From NCBI GenBank assembly GCA_050246595.1, contig JBFWVT010000015.1, positions 14,484 through 78,483 on the forward strand: a stretch of 64,000 nt of DNA, written 5' to 3'. The stretch is from DATARH01 sp050246595 (GTDB taxonomy: Bacteria; Pseudomonadota; Alphaproteobacteria; ATCC43930; CGMCC-115725). Both the position numbers and the translations under genes were made by a program. Position 1 is the stretch's first letter. Every line of letters begins with the position of its first letter. This document shows positions 61,118 through 64,000 of this stretch, in pieces. The notes under the pieces are model-generated. The model searched no databases and had not been told where the DNA came from. It worked only from the letters and a program-made list of their open reading frames with translations.

Positions 61118-63718
61118 ATGGATATGGAGAAGTACACCGAGCGCTCGAAAGGCTTTGTCCAATCGGCGCAAGGGATGGCGCTGCGCAGCGGCCATCAGCG
61201 CCTGACCCCGGAGCACCTGGCCAAGGTGCTGCTGGAGGACAAGGAAGGGCTGTGCGCCAATCTGATAAAGGCGGCCGGCGGCGATCCGAAGATCGTGCTG
61301 GCGCAGGTCGAGGCCGAGCTGAACAAAATGCCGCGGGTCGAGGGCAGCGGCGCCGGGCAGGTCTATCTGTCGCCCGAACTGGCGCGGGTTTTCGATCAGG
61401 CCGAGAAGATCGCCGAAAAGGCCGGCGACAGCTATGTGACCGTCGAGCGGCTGCTCTTGGCGCTGGCGATGGCGAAGGACACGCCGTCGGGCAAGGCGCT
61501 GGCGGCGGGCGGGGTGACGCCGCAGAGCCTCAACGCCGCGATCGAGCAGTTGCGCAAGGGCCGCAAGGCCGAGAGCGCCTCGGCCGAGGAAGGCTATGAC
61601 GCACTGAAGAAATACGCCCGCGACCTGACCGAGGCGGCGCGCGACGGCAAGCTCGACCCGGTCATCGGGCGCGACGAGGAAATCCGCCGCACGATCCAGG
61701 TGCTGTCGCGGCGCACCAAGAACAATCCCGTGCTGATCGGCGAACCCGGCGTGGGGAAAACCGCGATCGTCGAAGGGTTGGCGCTGCGCATCGTCAACGG
61801 CGATGTGCCGGAGAGCCTGAAGGACAAGCGTCTGATGGCGCTCGATCTCGGCGCGATGGTGGCCGGCGCGAAATATCGCGGCGAATTCGAGGAGCGTCTC
61901 AAGGCCGTCTTGCAGGAAATCACCGCCGCCGCCGGCGAGATCATCGTCTTTATCGACGAATTGCACACGCTGGTCGGCGCCGGCAAGGCCGAGGGCGCGA
62001 TGGACGCCTCGAACATGCTGAAACCGGCCCTGGCGCGCGGCGAGCTGCACTGTGTCGGCGCGACGACCCTCGACGAGTACCGCAAGCACATCGAAAAGGA
62101 CGCGGCATTGGCGCGGCGCTTTCAGCCGGTCTTTGTCAGCGAACCCAGTGTCGAGGACACGATCTCGATCCTGCGCGGCATCAAGGAAAAATACGAGGTG
62201 CATCACGGCGTGCGCATCACCGACGGCGCGATCGTCGCCGCCGCGACCTTGTCGCACCGCTACATCACCGACCGTTTTCTGCCGGACAAGGCGATCGACC
62301 TGATGGACGAGGCCGCCTCGCGGCTGCGCATGGAAGTCGATTCGAAACCGGAGGAGATCGACGAACTCGACCGCCGCATCGTGCAGTTGAAGATCGAGCG
62401 CGAGGCGCTGAAAAAGGAGCACGATCCGGCGTCGCAGGACCGGTTGCAGAAGCTGGTCAAGGAACTGGAAGACCTTGAACAGCGCTCGGCCGAGCTGACC
62501 GCCGAGTGGCAGGCCGAGAAGCAGAAGCTGGCGAGCGCGCAAGACCTTAAAAAGCATCTCGACGAGGCTCGCGCCGAACTCGACCAGGCGCAGCGCCGCG
62601 GCGATTGGGGCCGCGCCGGCGAATTGACCTACGGCGTGATCCCGCAGCTCGAACGGCAGCTCAAGGAGGCCGAGGGCGCCGAGAAGGCGCGCATGCTCGA
62701 TGAGGCGGTAACGGCCGAGCACATCGCCGGGGTCGTGTCGCGCTGGACCGGCATTCCCGTGGATAAAATGCTCGAAGGCGAGCGTGACAAGCTGTTGCAG
62801 ATGGAGCAGAACCTCGGCCGCCGCGTCATCGGACAGCACGAGGCCGTGGTCGCCGTGTCGAACGCGATCCGCCGCGCCCGCGCCGGGTTGCAGGACCCGA
62901 ACCGGCCGATCGGCTCGTTCCTGTTCCTCGGTCCGACCGGCGTCGGCAAGACCGAATTGACCAAGGCGCTCGCTGAGTTCCTGTTCGACGACGAGAGCGC
63001 GATGGTGCGCATCGATATGTCGGAATACATGGAGAAGCACTCGGTCGCGCGGCTGATCGGCGCCCCGCCGGGCTATGTCGGATATGACGAGGGCGGCGCT
63101 TTGACCGAGGCGGTGCGGCGCCGGCCGTATCAGGTGATCCTGTTCGACGAGATCGAAAAGGCGCACCCCGACGTGTTCAACGTGCTGTTGCAGGTGCTCG
63201 ACGACGGGCGCCTGACCGACGGGCAGGGGCGCACGGTCGATTTCCGCAACACGCTGATCGTGCTGACCTCGAACCTCGGCAGCGAGGCGCTCGCCAATTT
63301 GCCGGACGGCGCCGATATCGAGCAGGCGAGGCCGGCGGTGATGGAAGCGGTGCGCGCCGCGTTCCGTCCCGAGTTCCTGAACCGGCTCGACGAGATCCTG
63401 CTGTTCCGCCGCCTGTCGCGCGACGACATGACGGGCATCGTCGAAATCCAGCTGACGCGGCTGAAGAAGCTGCTGGCCGACCGCAAGATCGAACTCGATC
63501 TTGACGAGGCGGCGAAATCGTGGCTGGCCGACAGGGGTTACGACCCGGTCTACGGCGCGCGGCCGTTGAAGCGGGTGATCCAGCGCGAATTGCAGAACCC
63601 GCTGGCGCAGAAAATTCTCGAAGGCGGCATCCCGGACGGCTCGACCGTCCATGTCGGCGCCAGCCCGCTCGGGCTGGTGATCGGCGAGGCCGGGCCGGGA
63701 GCGATGGCGGCGCAGTAA
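61118..63718 (+). CDS. clpB: ATP-dependent chaperone ClpB
   Basis: An 866-residue disaggregase working with DnaK. N domain (1-145), first AAA+ module with Walker A GEPGVGKTAIVEGLA near 208 and Walker B VFIDELHTLVGAG, the M-domain coiled coil (about 405-525, LKKEHDPASQDRLQKLVKEL), and second AAA+ module with LGPTGVGKTELTKALAEFLF near 604 and VILFDEIEKAHPDVF. No IGF/L loop for ClpP, as expected for ClpB. GGGAGGGA precedes the ATG. Ends in an intrinsic terminator. Confidence 0.97.
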   Translation: MDMEKYTERSKGFVQSAQGMALRSGHQRLTPEHLAKVLLEDKEGLCANLIKAAGGDPKIVLAQVEAELNKMPRVEGSGAGQVYLSPELARVFDQAEKIAEKAGDSYVTVERLLLALAMAKDTPSGKALAAGGVTPQSLNAAIEQLRKGRKAESASAEEGYDALKKYARDLTEAARDGKLDPVIGRDEEIRRTIQVLSRRTKNNPVLIGEPGVGKTAIVEGLALRIVNGDVPESLKDKRLMALDLGAMVAGAKYRGEFEERLKAVLQEITAAAGEIIVFIDELHTLVGAGKAEGAMDASNMLKPALARGELHCVGATTLDEYRKHIEKDAALARRFQPVFVSEPSVEDTISILRGIKEKYEVHHGVRITDGAIVAAATLSHRYITDRFLPDKAIDLMDEAASRLRMEVDSKPEEIDELDRRIVQLKIEREALKKEHDPASQDRLQKLVKELEDLEQRSAELTAEWQAEKQKLASAQDLKKHLDEARAELDQAQRRGDWGRAGELTYGVIPQLERQLKEAEGAEKARMLDEAVTAEHIAGVVSRWTGIPVDKMLEGERDKLLQMEQNLGRRVIGQHEAVVAVSNAIRRARAGLQDPNRPIGSFLFLGPTGVGKTELTKALAEFLFDDESAMVRIDMSEYMEKHSVARLIGAPPGYVGYDEGGALTEAVRRRPYQVILFDEIEKAHPDVFNVLLQVLDDGRLTDGQGRTVDFRNTLIVLTSNLGSEALANLPDGADIEQARPAVMEAVRAAFRPEFLNRLDEILLFRRLSRDDMTGIVEIQLTRLKKLLADRKIELDLDEAAKSWLADRGYDPVYGARPLKRVIQRELQNPLAQKILEGGIPDGSTVHVGASPLGLVIGEAGPGAMAAQ

Positions 63719-63740
63719 CGCTCCGCCGGTCTACGAACGG

Positions 63741-63769
63741 AAGGCGCGGGTTTCGGCTCGCGCTTTTTC
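63741..63769 (+). terminator. Rho-independent terminator of clpB
   Basis: AAGGCGCG-GGTTTCGGCT-CGCGC followed by TTTTT; stem of about six to eight pairs, 22 bases after the clpB stop. Confidence 0.6.
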
Positions 63770-63892
63770 TGCGCTTGTGCCGCCCGCAGGGTCCGCGCAT
63801 ATGGGTCGCCATACGATGCGGACCATACGAATAGACAAATGAGGACGACAATCGAAATTTCCGATGCGCTGCTGCATTAGAGCGTGATCGTT

Positions 63893-64000
63893 TCAGGTTG
63901 AAGCGTAGCCGGCATTGGCGAGGTAGTTTGCGCATTCCTGTGCGGAGAAATGATCGAGCAATGAGCCGATCTGGCGCCACGTGTCCTCGGTGGTGCGCGG
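63893..64000 (-). mobile_element. 3' end of an IS630-like transposase (partial, runs off the window)
   Basis: Read on the minus strand from the window edge, 35 codons and a stop give DTWRQIGSLLDHFSAQECAN then YLANAGYAST. This is the C-terminal pattern of IS630-type transposases. Just outside lies TAGAGCGTGATCGTTTCAGG (63879-63898), a likely terminal inverted repeat. The rest of the element is beyond the window, so whether it is intact is unknown. Confidence 0.6.

Noticed and set aside
60959..63652. An 897-codon open frame antisense to clpB
   Set aside because: Composition of an antisense shadow, no recognisable domain, and ClpB is complete on the other strand.

Overview
The window is a gene-dense, very high-GC chromosomal segment from an alphaproteobacterium. 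The evidence is the GcrA-type cell-cycle regulator near 54 kb, the dnaB-alr-radA-cvpA order, an orphan ErpA, and a MinCDE set that includes a TTG-started minD. Order and genus cannot be fixed from sequence alone; Rhodospirillales or Hyphomicrobiales-like bacteria fit best. Most of the window is core metabolism and housekeeping, with no prophage, CRISPR array, rRNA or tRNA that I could recognise.

Layout. 0-8 kb is catabolic: an SDR oxidoreductase, then on the minus strand a GH15 glucoamylase with a MaoC-type hydratase, a low-GC islet holding a frameshifted HEPN-like gene, and a tightly coupled Rieske oxygenase alpha/beta plus acyl-CoA carboxylase beta operon. 8-15 kb is an efflux block (TetR regulator, RND adaptor, RND pump, MATE pump). 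15.5-17.7 kb has a DUF4142 protein and a cyclopropane fatty acid synthase. 17.8-24.6 kb is a plus-strand run dnaB-alr-mlaE-mlaF-radA-cvpA. 24.6-29 kb is minus strand: etfA/etfB, a small membrane protein, trmB and an ABC ATPase. 29-33 kb has lpxB, gloA and a repeat-rich PRC-barrel exported protein. 33-43 kb mixes small enzymes (GFA-like, xthA, erpA) with a pyruvate dehydrogenase E1-like TPP enzyme, an amidase with a GatC/AtzG-like partner, a CGNR regulator and an acyl-CoA dehydrogenase-like flavoprotein. 43-46 kb holds two divergent paralogous MFS transporters. 46-54 kb has zapE, minCDE, a serine hydrolase, tatA, a SET protein and a MoxR/unknown/VWA operon. 54-64 kb has gcrA, a methyltransferase, pgk, tkt, rnd, a DUF421 protein and clpB, ending in the 3' tip of an IS630-like transposase.

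The most unusual feature is a system of interspersed palindromic repeats. One 105-bp element (exactly 35 codons, three consecutive hairpins with 3-nt loops) sits in frame inside alanine racemase. A second copy with only three substitutions, all outside the stems, lies in an intergenic repeat cluster 6.7 kb away. At least three other families of palindromic intergenic repeats, many in inverted pairs, occur in the same 64 kb. The second notable item is the HEPN-like gene: its predicted RNase motif (Rx4H) is restored only when a one-base frameshift is undone.
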